From DATLGB01 sp963740765 (lineage in GTDB: Bacteria; Actinomycetota; Thermoleophilia; Solirubrobacterales; Solirubrobacteraceae), in NCBI GenBank assembly GCA_963740765.1, contig CAVUFN010000016.1:620001-684000 (forward strand): DNA of 64,000 bases. The letters are read 5' to 3'. How positions within the stretch are numbered: the stretch's first letter is position 1; each line of letters starts with the position of its first letter. The position numbers and the translations under genes were made by a program. Below, piece by piece: positions 8,874 to 17,948 of this stretch. The notes beneath the pieces were generated by a model. That model saw only the letters and a program-made list of their open reading frames with translations, was not told where the DNA came from and made no database searches.

Positions 8874-11800
8874 GCGAGCCCGGCCGGGACGGGCAGGACG
8901 TCGATGCCGAGCTGGACGAGCAGCGCGGTGATGCGCGCGTCGCTTCCGTCGCCGCCCAGGCGCTTGAGCGCGGCCAGCGCGGTCACCTCGTCGTAGGGCG
9001 ATTCCTGCTCGCGGGCATGGTGCAGCGCCGCCTCGAGGTGGGCGACGGCGGCCTCCGCGTCGCCCAGCTGCGCCCGCGCCCATCCCCGGATGCGCTCGAG
9101 CGTCGCGACGTACAGGCGCCCGGCGTCGACGGCGGCGAGCTCACCGTCGAGCGATGCTGCGCGCTCCAGCGCCTGGTCGGCGCGGCCGCCGAGGGCCAGC
9201 GCCTCAGCCTCCCGGACGCCCGCCTCCGCCGCGAGTACGTCGGCGCCGATGCCGCCGAACACCGTCCGCGCCTCCGCGAGCAGCTCGAGCGCCGCGCCGG
9301 TGTCCCCGCGCCGGGCGGCGAGCCGGCCGAGGTCGCTGGTGACCAGCCCGATGTGCCCGGCGATCGCCGCGGCACGGAAGATCGTCAGCGCATCGCGGAA
9401 CAGCGACTCGGCCGGTCCGAAGCGCCCCTGGTCGGCGAGCAGCTCGCCGAGGTTCATCTCGGCCTCCGCGGCCAGTACGGCGTCGCCGAGCTCGTGGCGC
9501 AGCGCCGCGCTGCGCTCGTAGCAGTCGGCCGCCGTCACCCAGTCGCCGAGGAAGTACGCGTCGATGCCGAGGTTGTTGAGCGCCGAGGCCGCCCCGGCGA
9601 GGTCGCCCGCGCGCTCGTAGCGCTCGAGGGCCTCGCGCTCGAGGTCCATGGCCAGGGTGCTCTCGCCGACGTCGGCGTGGGCGTGCCCGGCGACGTAGAG
9701 CGCGTGGGCCAGGGCACCCTCGTCGGGGGTGTCGCGCAGGGTGGCGATCGCGCCGTCGAGCAGCGCGACCGCCTGACGGGCCCGGCCCTGGCGCAGTCGG
9801 GCCATGCCCGCCACGACCGCCAGGTGCCCGTCGACGGCGTCGCGATCGGGCCCGGCCGGGACCGCCTCGAGCCGGTGCCGGCCGCGGGTGGTCCAGGCGA
9901 GGGCGTCCCGATAGCGGCCGAGCCGCTCGGCCATGCGGGCGGTCTTGCGGCACAGCCGCGCCCAGGCCAGCGGCTCGTCCGTCCGCCCCCGCCGTGCGGC
10001 CGCGTAGGCGTCGAAGGCAGCCTCGTAGCGCCCGGCCTGCTCCGCGGCGTCGCCGCGCGCCTCCTCCAGCGCCGCGAGCGCGGCGACGTCGACCGCCGGC
10101 AGCCGCTTGCCCGCGGCCGCCGCCCACGCGAACAGCGTCAGCGCGTCGGACGGGGCGCCGCGCTCGAGCGCGCGGCGGGCGCCGTCGCGCGCCCAGGTCC
10201 AGCAGCCATCGTCGTCGCCCGCGTGGTGGGCGTGCAGCGCGAGCAGCTCGACGAGCGGCGCCAGGTCCCCGTCCGCGCCGGCGACCAGGACCGCCAGCGC
10301 CCGGGCGTGCAGGGCGCGCCGGCGCCGGTAGGAGAGCCCCTCATAGGCGGCGGACCGCAGGAGCGCGTGACGGAAGACGATGCGGTCGCCCTGAGCGGCG
10401 ACGAAGCCCTCGAGCCGGTCCAGCAGCGACTCGAGCGCCGCCGGATCGCGGCCGAGCAGCTCCGCGGCGATGGCGGGATCGAAGCGCGCGCCCAGGACCG
10501 CCAGCTCGCGCAGCGCCGTGCGGTCGGCGACCGGCAGCCGGTCGACGCTGGCGGCCAACAGCTCCTCGACGTCGTCCGGGAGGTCGTCGACGTCGCCGCC
10601 GGCGCGGACTGCTGCAACCAGCTCGCGCAGCATCAGAGGGTTGCCGTCGGCGCGGCGGACGATCGCGGCCACCGCGTCGGGCGGCACCCCGCCGGCCTCC
10701 GCGGCGCCCAGCACCAGCCTCCGCGCGGCCCGGCCGCCGAGCGGCCCGACGGTCATGGTCACGGCCCGGTGAGCGCTGCCGAGGCGCAGCCCTTCCTCCC
10801 CCGGCCGCCGGACCGCGAGCACCGCCCAGCCCCGTGCGACCGGCTGGGCGAGGATCGCTCCGAGCAGCTCGGACGAGGCGTCGTCGAGCCAGTGCCCGTC
10901 CTCGATGACCACCAGTGCGCCGGCGGGGAGCAGGCCGGCCAGCAGCTCGCCGGCGGCGTGGTGCCGGCGCCGGCGCAGCGCGTCGGCATCCAGGCTGGCC
11001 ATGCGCGCGGTCGGGGGCAGGTCGAGGCCGGCGAGCGGGGCGAGCAGCGGCAGCCAGTCGTCGGCGTCCCTGACGTGCCGGCGGGCGGCGGCGCGCAGTG
11101 CGGCCGCGACGGCCGTCGGCTTCGCGTCACCCGCCAGGCCGAGGCGGCGCCGCAGCGGGACGCGCAGGGGCAGGAAGGCGGCGTACGCGCCATAGGCGCC
11201 GCCCTCGAGCAGCAGCACCTCGAGCCCCCCCGTGCGCGCCGTGGCCAGCGCGAAGTCGACCAGTCGCGACTTGCCGATCCCCGGCTCGCCCTCGAGCTGC
11301 AGCACGCCGGGCGCCTGGAGCGCGTGCCGGATCGCCTCTGCCTCCGCGTCGCGTCCGGGTGGGACGGTCACGTCCGCGTCGCGGCCGGCGGCGTCGGCGC
11401 CTGTGGGCTCGCCGACGACCGCGGCGTCGACGGGCGCCGTCTTGCCCTTGACGCTGAACGGCGCCACCGGCTCGAGCGTGAAGTTCCCGCGCAGGCCCTC
11501 GAGCGTCGCTCGCGTGGCGAGCACCGCCCCGTCGGGGGCCTTGCCCATGACGCGCGCGGCCAGGTTGGTCGCGTCGCCCATGGCCGAGTAGGTGCGACGG
11601 GTGGGCGTGCCGACGTCGAGCGCGAACACCCGCCCGCGGTTGACGCCTGCGCGGACGACAAGGCGCCGCGGCGCGCGCACGACCTCGCCGGCGGCGCGCA
11701 GCATGCGGTCGGCGTCGTCGGGATGCGCGCGCGGGGCGCCGGCCACGAGCATCACCTTGATGCCGCCCGGGTCGGCGTCCGTGGTCAGGAAGGTCACGTC

Positions 11801-12586
11801 GTGGCGGTCGCAGGCGCGCTGGACGTCCGCGTGCAGGCGGTCGAGCTCGTCGGCGACGACCGCGGGGCCCTCCGCCGCGAGCAGCGCGTCCAGCTCCCGG
11901 ACCTGGACGAAGGCCACGACGCCGCGCCGGTGCTCGCCCGTCTCCCCGCGGCCCAGCTCGTCATGCAGCTGCGCGGGCAGCCCACGGCGCGCGTCGATGT
12001 CGGGCGGTGCCGGAAGCGTGGCGGCCGGCGCGTCGGGCCGGCGCCGCAGCGGCGCGCCGCCGGCGCCGAGGACCTGCCCCGTCGCGGCTGACGCCTCGCG
12101 TCGCAGGCACTCCGTCAGCGTCGGGCCGGCGACGACCTGCTCGTCGTAGTGCGCGCCCGCGAGGAAGAGGTGCACCGGCCCGGAGGCGACGCCGCACGAG
12201 GCGCGCAGCGGCAGCACTCCCGCCGAGGTGCGCAGGCGGGCGAACGACCGCATCGCCTGCTGCATGTCCCACGCGGCGGCCTCGCCGCGCGCCGCGTGGT
12301 CGTCGCCCGTGAACAGGAGCAGCAGGGCGTCACCCCCGAACTTGAGCACGTCGCCGCCACGGGCATCGGCGGCTCCGAGCAGCGGTGCGAAGACGGCGTT
12401 GAGGTGGTCGGTGAGCTCCTCGCCGCCGACCTTGCCGAGGTCGGCCAGGCGCTCCGTCAGCGGTGTGAAGCCGCTGATGTCGAAGAACAGCAGCGTCCCG
12501 TCGACGCACCGGCGGCGCGATCCGCCCGCGGCCAGCCAGGCGCGGTGATGGACCGACAGGTAGGGCGCGAGCACATCGGACGGCAT
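8870..12586 (-). CDS. Class III cyclase / ATPase / TPR protein, soluble adenylate cyclase-like
   Basis: 1238 residues from ATG 12586. Cyclase domain 1 (about 28-175) has FDISGF with metal-ligand Asp36 and KFGGDAL with Asp86. Domain 2 (about 220-370) lacks the first Asp (VAFVQV) but keeps YSAMGDATNLAARVM with Asn341 and Arg345, the transition-state pair. An ATPase module follows with Walker A GEPGIGKS (433-440), then an alpha-helical TPR-like half. This order, C1-C2-ATPase-TPR, is that of mammalian soluble adenylate cyclase and related bacterial proteins. One catalytic site could form between the two domains. No membrane segment is seen, so it is cytosolic. It converges with the C25 gene (4-nt overlap) and is divergent from the GT4 gene at 12623. 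Whether it makes cAMP is not proven by sequence. Confidence 0.8.
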   Translation of the reverse strand: MPSDVLAPYLSVHHRAWLAAGGSRRRCVDGTLLFFDISGFTPLTERLADLGKVGGEELTDHLNAVFAPLLGAADARGGDVLKFGGDALLLLFTGDDHAARGEAAAWDMQQAMRSFARLRTSAGVLPLRASCGVASGPVHLFLAGAHYDEQVVAGPTLTECLRREASAATGQVLGAGGAPLRRRPDAPAATLPAPPDIDARRGLPAQLHDELGRGETGEHRRGVVAFVQVRELDALLAAEGPAVVADELDRLHADVQRACDRHDVTFLTTDADPGGIKVMLVAGAPRAHPDDADRMLRAAGEVVRAPRRLVVRAGVNRGRVFALDVGTPTRRTYSAMGDATNLAARVMGKAPDGAVLATRATLEGLRGNFTLEPVAPFSVKGKTAPVDAAVVGEPTGADAAGRDADVTVPPGRDAEAEAIRHALQAPGVLQLEGEPGIGKSRLVDFALATARTGGLEVLLLEGGAYGAYAAFLPLRVPLRRRLGLAGDAKPTAVAAALRAAARRHVRDADDWLPLLAPLAGLDLPPTARMASLDADALRRRRHHAAGELLAGLLPAGALVVIEDGHWLDDASSELLGAILAQPVARGWAVLAVRRPGEEGLRLGSAHRAVTMTVGPLGGRAARRLVLGAAEAGGVPPDAVAAIVRRADGNPLMLRELVAAVRAGGDVDDLPDDVEELLAASVDRLPVADRTALRELAVLGARFDPAIAAELLGRDPAALESLLDRLEGFVAAQGDRIVFRHALLRSAAYEGLSYRRRRALHARALAVLVAGADGDLAPLVELLALHAHHAGDDDGCWTWARDGARRALERGAPSDALTLFAWAAAAGKRLPAVDVAALAALEEARGDAAEQAGRYEAAFDAYAAARRGRTDEPLAWARLCRKTARMAERLGRYRDALAWTTRGRHRLEAVPAGPDRDAVDGHLAVVAGMARLRQGRARQAVALLDGAIATLRDTPDEGALAHALYVAGHAHADVGESTLAMDLEREALERYERAGDLAGAASALNNLGIDAYFLGDWVTAADCYERSAALRHELGDAVLAAEAEMNLGELLADQGRFGPAESLFRDALTIFRAAAIAGHIGLVTSDLGRLAARRGDTGAALELLAEARTVFGGIGADVLAAEAGVREAEALALGGRADQALERAASLDGELAAVDAGRLYVATLERIRGWARAQLGDAEAAVAHLEAALHHAREQESPYDEVTALAALKRLGGDGSDARITALLVQLGIDVLPVPAGLA

Positions 12587-12610
12587 GGCAGGGTTCTTCA
12601 CGGTCGCAGA

Positions 12611-12616
12611 TACCCT
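12611..12616 (+). promoter_or_regulatory. -10 hexamer TACCCT, leaderless-type promoter
   Basis: TACCCT ends 6 nt before GTG 12623, so transcription should start at or next to the start codon. No Shine-Dalgarno sequence is present. Confidence 0.5.
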
Positions 12617-12622
12617 CGCCGC

Positions 12623-13624
12623 GTGCCCTCCCTGCTCGCCGTCGCCCAGGTGGATCACCCGGGCGGAGCCGAGATCGGCTTGCTACGGATGCTGCCGCAT
12701 CTCCGCCATGCGGGCTGGGACGTCACGCTCACGACTCCCGGTGACGGGCCGGTCCGGCGCAAGGCTCAGGCCCGCGGCCTCAACACGGCGCAGCTCAGGG
12801 TCGGCGGGCTGGGGAGGGGCGAGGGCGCGTCCGCTGTCGCAGCCTTCCGGGCCGTTCGCAAGCTCGCGCGCCGCCACGACGTCGTCTATCTCAACGGCAC
12901 CGTCTGCGGACGGCTGCTGCCCGCGCTCCCCCGCGACAAGCGCGCCGTCCTGCACGTCCACGACATCGTCGACCACGTCCCCGGGCACTGGCGGCGCGCC
13001 GACGTCGTGCTTGCGGACTCGCAGGCCGTCGCGGACCGGTTGGAAGGGCTCGACGCGCACGTGGTCGGCTGCCCGATCGAGGCCGAGCCGCGCACGGTCG
13101 CGCCGCCGTGGTCGGCGGACGGCCGGCCCGTCGTCGGGTACGTGGGCCGGCTGGAGCGCCGCAAGGGCGTGCTCGACCTCGTCAACGCCGCGCCCCGGCT
13201 GCAGGGGGTCCGCGTCGTGCTCGTCGGCGACGATCCCTACGGCTCCGACCCCGAGTACCTCGGCCAGGTGCGCTCGAGCGGCGCCGTCGAGCACTACGGC
13301 TGGGTGGACGGCGCCGCCGGCCTGATGCCGGCGCTCGACGTCCTCGTCCTGCCCAGCCTGCAGGAGCCGTTCGGGACGGTGCTCGCCGAGGCCATGAACG
13401 CGGGCACACCGGTCGTCGCCACGCGCGTCGGCGGGCTCGCCGAGGTGGTCGCCGACGGGATCACCGGCCGGCTCGTCCCCCCGCACGACCCCGACGCGCT
13501 GGCCGCTGCAGTGCTCGATGTTCTGGCGCATCGCGACGCCATGGGCGCCGCGGGGCGCGAGCGCGCCCGGCGCTGGCACGTCGACGGCTATGCGGATACG
13601 GTGCGCGCGCTGATCGCGCCTTGA
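12623..13624 (+). CDS. Family 4 glycosyltransferase
   Basis: 333 residues. The N-terminal Rossmann half carries DHPGGAEIGLLRML. The C-terminal half has VGYVGRLERRKGVLDLV and the donor-binding EPFGTVLAEAMNAGTPVVAT, with the E-x7-E spacing of retaining GT4 enzymes. The start is GTG 12623, 6 nt after a -10 hexamer. Its stop TGA overlaps the TTG start of the next gene. It probably extends a lipid-linked glycan in the cytosol; the sugar is unknown. Confidence 0.8.
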   Translation: MPSLLAVAQVDHPGGAEIGLLRMLPHLRHAGWDVTLTTPGDGPVRRKAQARGLNTAQLRVGGLGRGEGASAVAAFRAVRKLARRHDVVYLNGTVCGRLLPALPRDKRAVLHVHDIVDHVPGHWRRADVVLADSQAVADRLEGLDAHVVGCPIEAEPRTVAPPWSADGRPVVGYVGRLERRKGVLDLVNAAPRLQGVRVVLVGDDPYGSDPEYLGQVRSSGAVEHYGWVDGAAGLMPALDVLVLPSLQEPFGTVLAEAMNAGTPVVATRVGGLAEVVADGITGRLVPPHDPDALAAAVLDVLAHRDAMGAAGRERARRWHVDGYADTVRALIAP

Positions 13625-14544
13625 GAGTCGCCTTCGATACCCGCCCCGCGTCCGGCCCCAGCGGCATCGCCCGCTACACGCGGTCACTGCATACGGCCCT
13701 CACCAATGAAGCGCTCTCGCGCAACGGCGAGCTGGTCGAGACGAGCCGGCCGCGCGGCGTCGACGTCTACCACTCGCCCTGGATCGACGGCGCGCTGCTG
13801 CGCCCGCGCGGCCCGCAGGTCGTCACCCTCCACGACCTCATCCCGCTCAAGCGCCCGGGCGAGTACCTGCGCTCCGGCCTGCGGTTCCGCATGCGCTACC
13901 TCGCGGTCGAGCGGGCGTCGCGCATCATCGTCCCGACCGGCGCCGTCGCGGCGGACGCCGTCGCGATGCTCAAGGTCGAGTCCGCCCACGTCCACGTCGT
14001 CCCGGAGGCCGCCGACGCCGCCTTCTCCCCGCGCAGCGACGCCCAGATCGCCGCCGTCCGCGCGCGGTACGGCTTGCCCGACGACTACCTGGTGTGGGTC
14101 GGCGGCCTGCGCCACCCGGACCCGCGCAAGCGCGTTGCCGCGCTCGCCGAGACGCCCAGCGAGCTGCCGCTCGTGCTGGTCGGGGACGCCGGCGCGTGGG
14201 TCCGCGAACTGGCCGGCGTCACCCTCACGGGCGCCGTCGACGACGACGACCTCGCCGCCATCTACAGCGGCGCCCGCGCGCTGGTGTTCCCCTCCGACGA
14301 CGAGGGCTTCGGCCTCCCGCCCGTGGAGGCGCTCGCCTGCGGGACGCCGGTCGTCGCGTGCGACGTCCCCGCCCTGCGCGAGGTCCTCGGTCACCGCGCG
14401 ACCTTCGTCCCCGCCCACGACCTCGACGGCCTCGTCGCCGCCGGCGCGTCCGCCTCCCGCCCGGCGCCCGCCCCGCCGGCGTGGACCTGGGCCGACGCCG
14501 CCCGCGTCACGTGGGATGTGTACGAATCAGCAGCCGCGGGTTAG
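13621..14544 (+). CDS. Family 4 glycosyltransferase
   Basis: 307 residues. The start is TTG 13621, overlapping the previous stop as TTGA; translation from it gives LRVAFDTRPASGPSGIARY, the expected N-terminus of the family. Later motifs are TLHDLIPLKRPGEY, a strand VWVGGLRHPDPRKRV and the donor-site SDDEGFGLPPVEALACGTPVVA. It is shorter than many GT4 enzymes but has both Rossmann halves. It is translationally coupled to the upstream GT4 gene, so the two probably add successive sugars. Confidence 0.75.
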   Translation: MRVAFDTRPASGPSGIARYTRSLHTALTNEALSRNGELVETSRPRGVDVYHSPWIDGALLRPRGPQVVTLHDLIPLKRPGEYLRSGLRFRMRYLAVERASRIIVPTGAVAADAVAMLKVESAHVHVVPEAADAAFSPRSDAQIAAVRARYGLPDDYLVWVGGLRHPDPRKRVAALAETPSELPLVLVGDAGAWVRELAGVTLTGAVDDDDLAAIYSGARALVFPSDDEGFGLPPVEALACGTPVVACDVPALREVLGHRATFVPAHDLDGLVAAGASASRPAPAPPAWTWADAARVTWDVYESAAAG

Positions 14545-14623
14545 CTGCGGCGCCGACCTGCGCCTCGTGTGCAGAACCCGTGCAGGCGGTCTGGCGTAAG
14601 TGAGTGGTCGTCGCCGCCCTTAG

Positions 14624-15355
14624 GTGAGCATGCTGAACTCCCGCCCGCGGCGCCTCGCCGCACTCGTTCTTCTCGCGTTCGCGACCATGGTCGCCGCCCC
14701 CAGCGCCGGCCACGCCGCCACGATCAAGGCCTGCCAGAACAAGAAGAACGGCAAGCTGCGCATCGCCAAGAAGTGCAAGAAGTCCGAGAAGAAGATCTCC
14801 TGGAACACCAACGGCCCGAAGGGCGACAAGGGCGACGGCGGGGCCAACGGCGCTGCCGGCGCCAACGGCACGAACGGCACCAACGGCGCCCCGGGGACCC
14901 CCGGCGCGCCCGGCCAGCCGCAGGCGATCCGGAGCTTCGCCGCCTCGCAGGCGGGCCAGGGCAACGAGGACCAGAACACCAACGTCCCGCTGTTCACCGC
15001 CGACGGCGTCTCGTACAGCTTCCACTGCCAGTTCGCGCTGATCCTCAACATCGCCTCGCTGCGGGCGGACGCGCCGTCCGGCTCGGCTTACTCGCAGGGC
15101 ACGCTGGGGCGGCCGAACGAAGCCGATCGCCAGGACGCCGATCCGTGGTCGGCCACCAGGCTGACGACGCTCGGTGGCGGCGCGAAGGACATCGCCGCGC
15201 ACTCCACGCTGAGCAACAGCAACGGCACCACCCAGAACGGCGTCTACACGACCGTCGTCGAGGGCCCGACCGCCACGACGCTGCTCCACTTCAAGATGGT
15301 CGCCGCCGGGCCGTGCACGATCCAGGGCGTCGCGCTCACGATCCCGAACTCGTAG
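14624..15355 (+). CDS. Secreted collagen-like protein
   Basis: 243 residues. A signal peptide (RRLAALVLLAFATMVAAPSAGHA) is followed by a Cys/Lys-rich segment with ACQNKKNGKLRIAKKC, of a kind I associate with actinobacterial exported proteins. Next come about 11 Gly-X-Y triplets (GPKGDKGDGGANG and onward) and a globular beta domain with two Cys (FHCQ, GPCT) that may pair. GTG 14624 is the longest start; ATG 14630 is equally possible. It is likely cell-surface or extracellular; the function is unknown. It overlaps the convergent GT2 gene by 20 bp. Confidence 0.65.
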   Translation: MSMLNSRPRRLAALVLLAFATMVAAPSAGHAATIKACQNKKNGKLRIAKKCKKSEKKISWNTNGPKGDKGDGGANGAAGANGTNGTNGAPGTPGAPGQPQAIRSFAASQAGQGNEDQNTNVPLFTADGVSYSFHCQFALILNIASLRADAPSGSAYSQGTLGRPNEADRQDADPWSATRLTTLGGGAKDIAAHSTLSNSNGTTQNGVYTTVVEGPTATTLLHFKMVAAGPCTIQGVALTIPNS

Positions 15356-16193
15356 CCATCCGACGGCGGCGGACCCGCGGCGCCAGCCGCACCGCCTCGA
15401 CGTAGCCCTGCGCGAGGAACCGCTCGCGCAGGAGGACGTGACCCAGGGCGAGCACCTCGTAGGCGACGATCCACGGAGCGTTGCGCACCAGGCTCGCCCA
15501 GGTCTCGTTGCGGACCATCATCAGATAGCGGTTGCGGAACTGGATGCGGCGGTGCTCGCGCGAGGTCTGCGGGCGCTTGGACGGCGAATAGGTCCGAACG
15601 TGGGACGCGGTCGCGGCCGGTTCGAAGACGCAGCGCCAGCCCGCGTTGCGCGCCCGCCAGGCGAGGTCGGCGTCCGTGATCCACAGCGCCATGTCCTCGT
15701 CGAACCCGCCCGCCAGCGCCGCGCGCCGGTACAGGGCGCAGGCGCCGTCGGCGCCGAAGACGTCCCGGACGGCGGCGTGCGCCGCGACCGGGTCACCGTG
15801 CCCGACGAGCCCGTTCTTGCGCCGCCGGTCGATCCACATGCCGGCGGCGTCGATGCGATCGGGGTGCGCGTCCTGACGGACCCGGAAGGCGACGCTGCCC
15901 ACGGTCGGGTCGGCGAGGTGGCGCGCCGCGGCGGCGACCGCCCCCGCGTCGAGGAAGCAGTCCGCGTTGAGGAGCAGGACGTCCCCCTCGGTCGCCGCGA
16001 GCCCGGCGTTCATCGCCGCCGCGTAGGAGACGCGCTCGTCGAGCCGCAGCACGCGCGCGCCGAGGCGCTCCGCGAGCTCCGCCGTGCCGTCCGTGCTCGC
16101 GTTGTCGACGACCAGGACCTCGTCCTGCGCGACCGCCGGCGGCAGCGAGCGCTCGAGCATGGCCGCCTCGTCGACGCTCAGCATCAGGATCAT
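15336..16193 (-). CDS. Family 2 glycosyltransferase, rhamnosyltransferase-like
   Basis: 285 residues. The GT-A signatures are DEVLVVDNASTDGTAELAERLG, LLLNADCFLD (the D-x-D-like metal site) and FGADGACALYRRAALAGGFDE, followed by the acceptor-side WITDADLAWRARNAGW. The C-terminus carries Arg-rich FRNRYLMMVRN, common in WbbL-like rhamnosyltransferases. The start ATG 16193 overlaps the upstream GT4 stop as ATGA. The likely role is adding a deoxyhexose or similar sugar to the glycan; the substrate is an inference. Confidence 0.75.
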   Translation of the reverse strand: MILMLSVDEAAMLERSLPPAVAQDEVLVVDNASTDGTAELAERLGARVLRLDERVSYAAAMNAGLAATEGDVLLLNADCFLDAGAVAAAARHLADPTVGSVAFRVRQDAHPDRIDAAGMWIDRRRKNGLVGHGDPVAAHAAVRDVFGADGACALYRRAALAGGFDEDMALWITDADLAWRARNAGWRCVFEPAATASHVRTYSPSKRPQTSREHRRIQFRNRYLMMVRNETWASLVRNAPWIVAYEVLALGHVLLRERFLAQGYVEAVRLAPRVRRRRMATSSGS

Positions 16194-17134
16194 CCGAGCG
16201 CCTCGCGGTAGACCGCGACCGTCTCCTCCGCGGCCTGATCCCAGGTGCGCACCACCGCCGGCTGCGGGCCGCGCGCGAGCGCCGTCTCGATCGCGGCGCG
16301 CATCGCGTCGACGTCGAGCGGGTCGAACGGGACGCCCGCGCCGGCCGCGGCCTCGGGGAGGGCCGTGGTGTCCGCGAACGCGACCGGGACCCCGCGCGCC
16401 AGCGCCTCGGCCACGACGAGCCCGTAGCCCTCGTAGAGCGACGGATGCACGATGGCCGCGGCTCCGCGCATCAGGGCGTCGAGCTCGGCATCGGGCACGT
16501 AGCCGGGCAGCTCGACGCCCGCGGAGCGCAGCGCGTCCCCCTCGCCCGCGTCCATCCCGGCGATCACGAGCGGGAGCGGGCACGCCTGCGCGAGCCGCCG
16601 CCAGTTCTTCTTCGCCCGCAGGTCTCCGATCCCCAGGACGTACGGAGCGCGATCGGGGATCGGCGCGGTGCCGATCGGGAGCGACGGCGCGTTGAGCACC
16701 ACGCGCACCTTCGAAGGGTCGACCTCGTAGCGCGAGCAGAGGTCGTGGCGGGTGAACTCGCTCACGCAGATCACCCGCTCCGCCGAGCGGGATGCCGCCC
16801 TGGCCAATGCGCGGAACTTCAGCCGCGTGCGCGGCGCGAAGTCCTCCGGGAACGCCTCGAAGGCCAGGTCGTGGATCGTCACCACCCCCGGGCATGGCCG
16901 CCGCAGGGGCAGCCACACGTTGGGCGCGTGCAGGACGTCGGCGCCGCGGGCCGCGCGCGGGAACCCGGCCTGCTCCCACAGCGCCTCCGGCCCGCGCCAT
17001 CCGGGTCCGGTCAACTCGTCCAGTTCGATGTCCGTGCGCTGACGTAGCGCGGCGCCCAGGGAACGTGCGTAGCGCCCCCAGCCGCGCGCGTGCGCGGCGT
17101 AAGCATCCCGTGAATCCATCGCGACCGCGAGCAC
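16190..17134 (-). CDS. Family 4 glycosyltransferase
   Basis: 314 residues from GTG 17134 (VLAVAMDSRDAYAAHARGWG), which places the first strand at the N-terminus; ATG 17164 upstream is the alternative. Motifs are VTIHDLAFEAFPEDFAPR, VICVSEFTRHDL, VLGIGDLRAKKNWRRL and the donor site HPSLYEGYGLVVAEALARGVPVA. It closely follows the mannosyltransferase-like GT4 pattern. Its start region is back to back with the WecG-type gene at 17157, so the two divergent promoters must overlap. Confidence 0.8.
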   Translation of the reverse strand: MLAVAMDSRDAYAAHARGWGRYARSLGAALRQRTDIELDELTGPGWRGPEALWEQAGFPRAARGADVLHAPNVWLPLRRPCPGVVTIHDLAFEAFPEDFAPRTRLKFRALARAASRSAERVICVSEFTRHDLCSRYEVDPSKVRVVLNAPSLPIGTAPIPDRAPYVLGIGDLRAKKNWRRLAQACPLPLVIAGMDAGEGDALRSAGVELPGYVPDAELDALMRGAAAIVHPSLYEGYGLVVAEALARGVPVAFADTTALPEAAAGAGVPFDPLDVDAMRAAIETALARGPQPAVVRTWDQAAEETVAVYREALG

Positions 17135-17142
17135 CGGTTCCG

Positions 17143-17148
17143 TACCAT
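17143..17148 (+). promoter_or_regulatory. -10 hexamer TACCAT for the WecG-type gene
   Basis: TACCAT lies 8 nt before ATG 17157, leaving almost no leader. It falls inside the 5' end of the longer start option of the divergent GT4 gene. Confidence 0.4.
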
Positions 17149-17156
17149 GCCAGGCG

Positions 17157-17948
17157 ATGTCCATCAGCCCCGCGCCGCTCGCGGTCTCGGACGCGTCGCA
17201 GGTGCGCCCGAAGTCCCAGATCTTCGACATCCCGATCGACCTCGGACGGCCGGACGAGTTGCTGCGCATGGTCACGGATTGGGTCGGCAGCGGGCGACAG
17301 CGGCGTGTGATGTACGTCAACGCCCACGTGCTCAACCAGTCCCAGGAGCGGCCCGAGCTGCAGGCGACGCTCCAGGGCGCCGACCTCGTCTACTGCGACG
17401 GCTATGGCGTCCGGGTCGCCGCCAAGGCACTCGACCTCCCGACGCCGCACCGCATGACGGGCGCGGACTGGATCTGGTCGCTCGCCGCCCTGTGCGAGGA
17501 GGCGGGTCGCTCGATCTACCTGCTCGGCTCCGAGCCGGGGACCACGCGCGAGGCCGCCGCGCGCCTGCAGCGCTGGTACCCGCGGCTCGAGATCGCCGGC
17601 ACGCACCACGGCTTCTTCGCGATCGGCTCGCCGCACGCCGACCGCGTGGTCGAGGACATCAACGAGCGCCGCCCGGACATCGTCCTGGTCGGGATGGGGA
17701 CGCCCAAGCAGGAGGAATGGGTCGAGGCGTCCTGTCAGCATCTCGACGTCGACGTCATCTGGACGGTCGGCGCGCTGTTCGACTACGTGAGCGGCCGGGT
17801 CCCCCGCGCCCCGGGGTGGCTGGCCGACAACGGGCTGGAATGGATCTTCCGCCTCGGCGTCGAACCTCAGCGGATGTGGCGCCGCTACCTGCTCGGCAAC
17901 CCGATGTTCCTGGGACGGGTGCTCGCCGAGACCCGTCGCACGCAGTGA
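17157..17948 (+). CDS. WecG/TagA/CpsF family glycosyltransferase
   Basis: 263 residues. Family signatures are RVMYVNAHVLNQSQ near residue 60, the DGYGV motif, PHRMTGADW, and VGMGTPKQEEWV with GALFDYVSGRVPRAP. In known members the enzyme transfers N-acetylmannosamine or its uronic acid to an undecaprenyl-PP-linked sugar, so this is probably the second step after the sugar-1-phosphate transferase at 25240. It heads a plus-strand run of seven genes, most overlapping by 4 nt (GTGA or ATGA), that includes the exporter. Confidence 0.85.
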   Translation: MSISPAPLAVSDASQVRPKSQIFDIPIDLGRPDELLRMVTDWVGSGRQRRVMYVNAHVLNQSQERPELQATLQGADLVYCDGYGVRVAAKALDLPTPHRMTGADWIWSLAALCEEAGRSIYLLGSEPGTTREAAARLQRWYPRLEIAGTHHGFFAIGSPHADRVVEDINERRPDIVLVGMGTPKQEEWVEASCQHLDVDVIWTVGALFDYVSGRVPRAPGWLADNGLEWIFRLGVEPQRMWRRYLLGNPMFLGRVLAETRRTQ

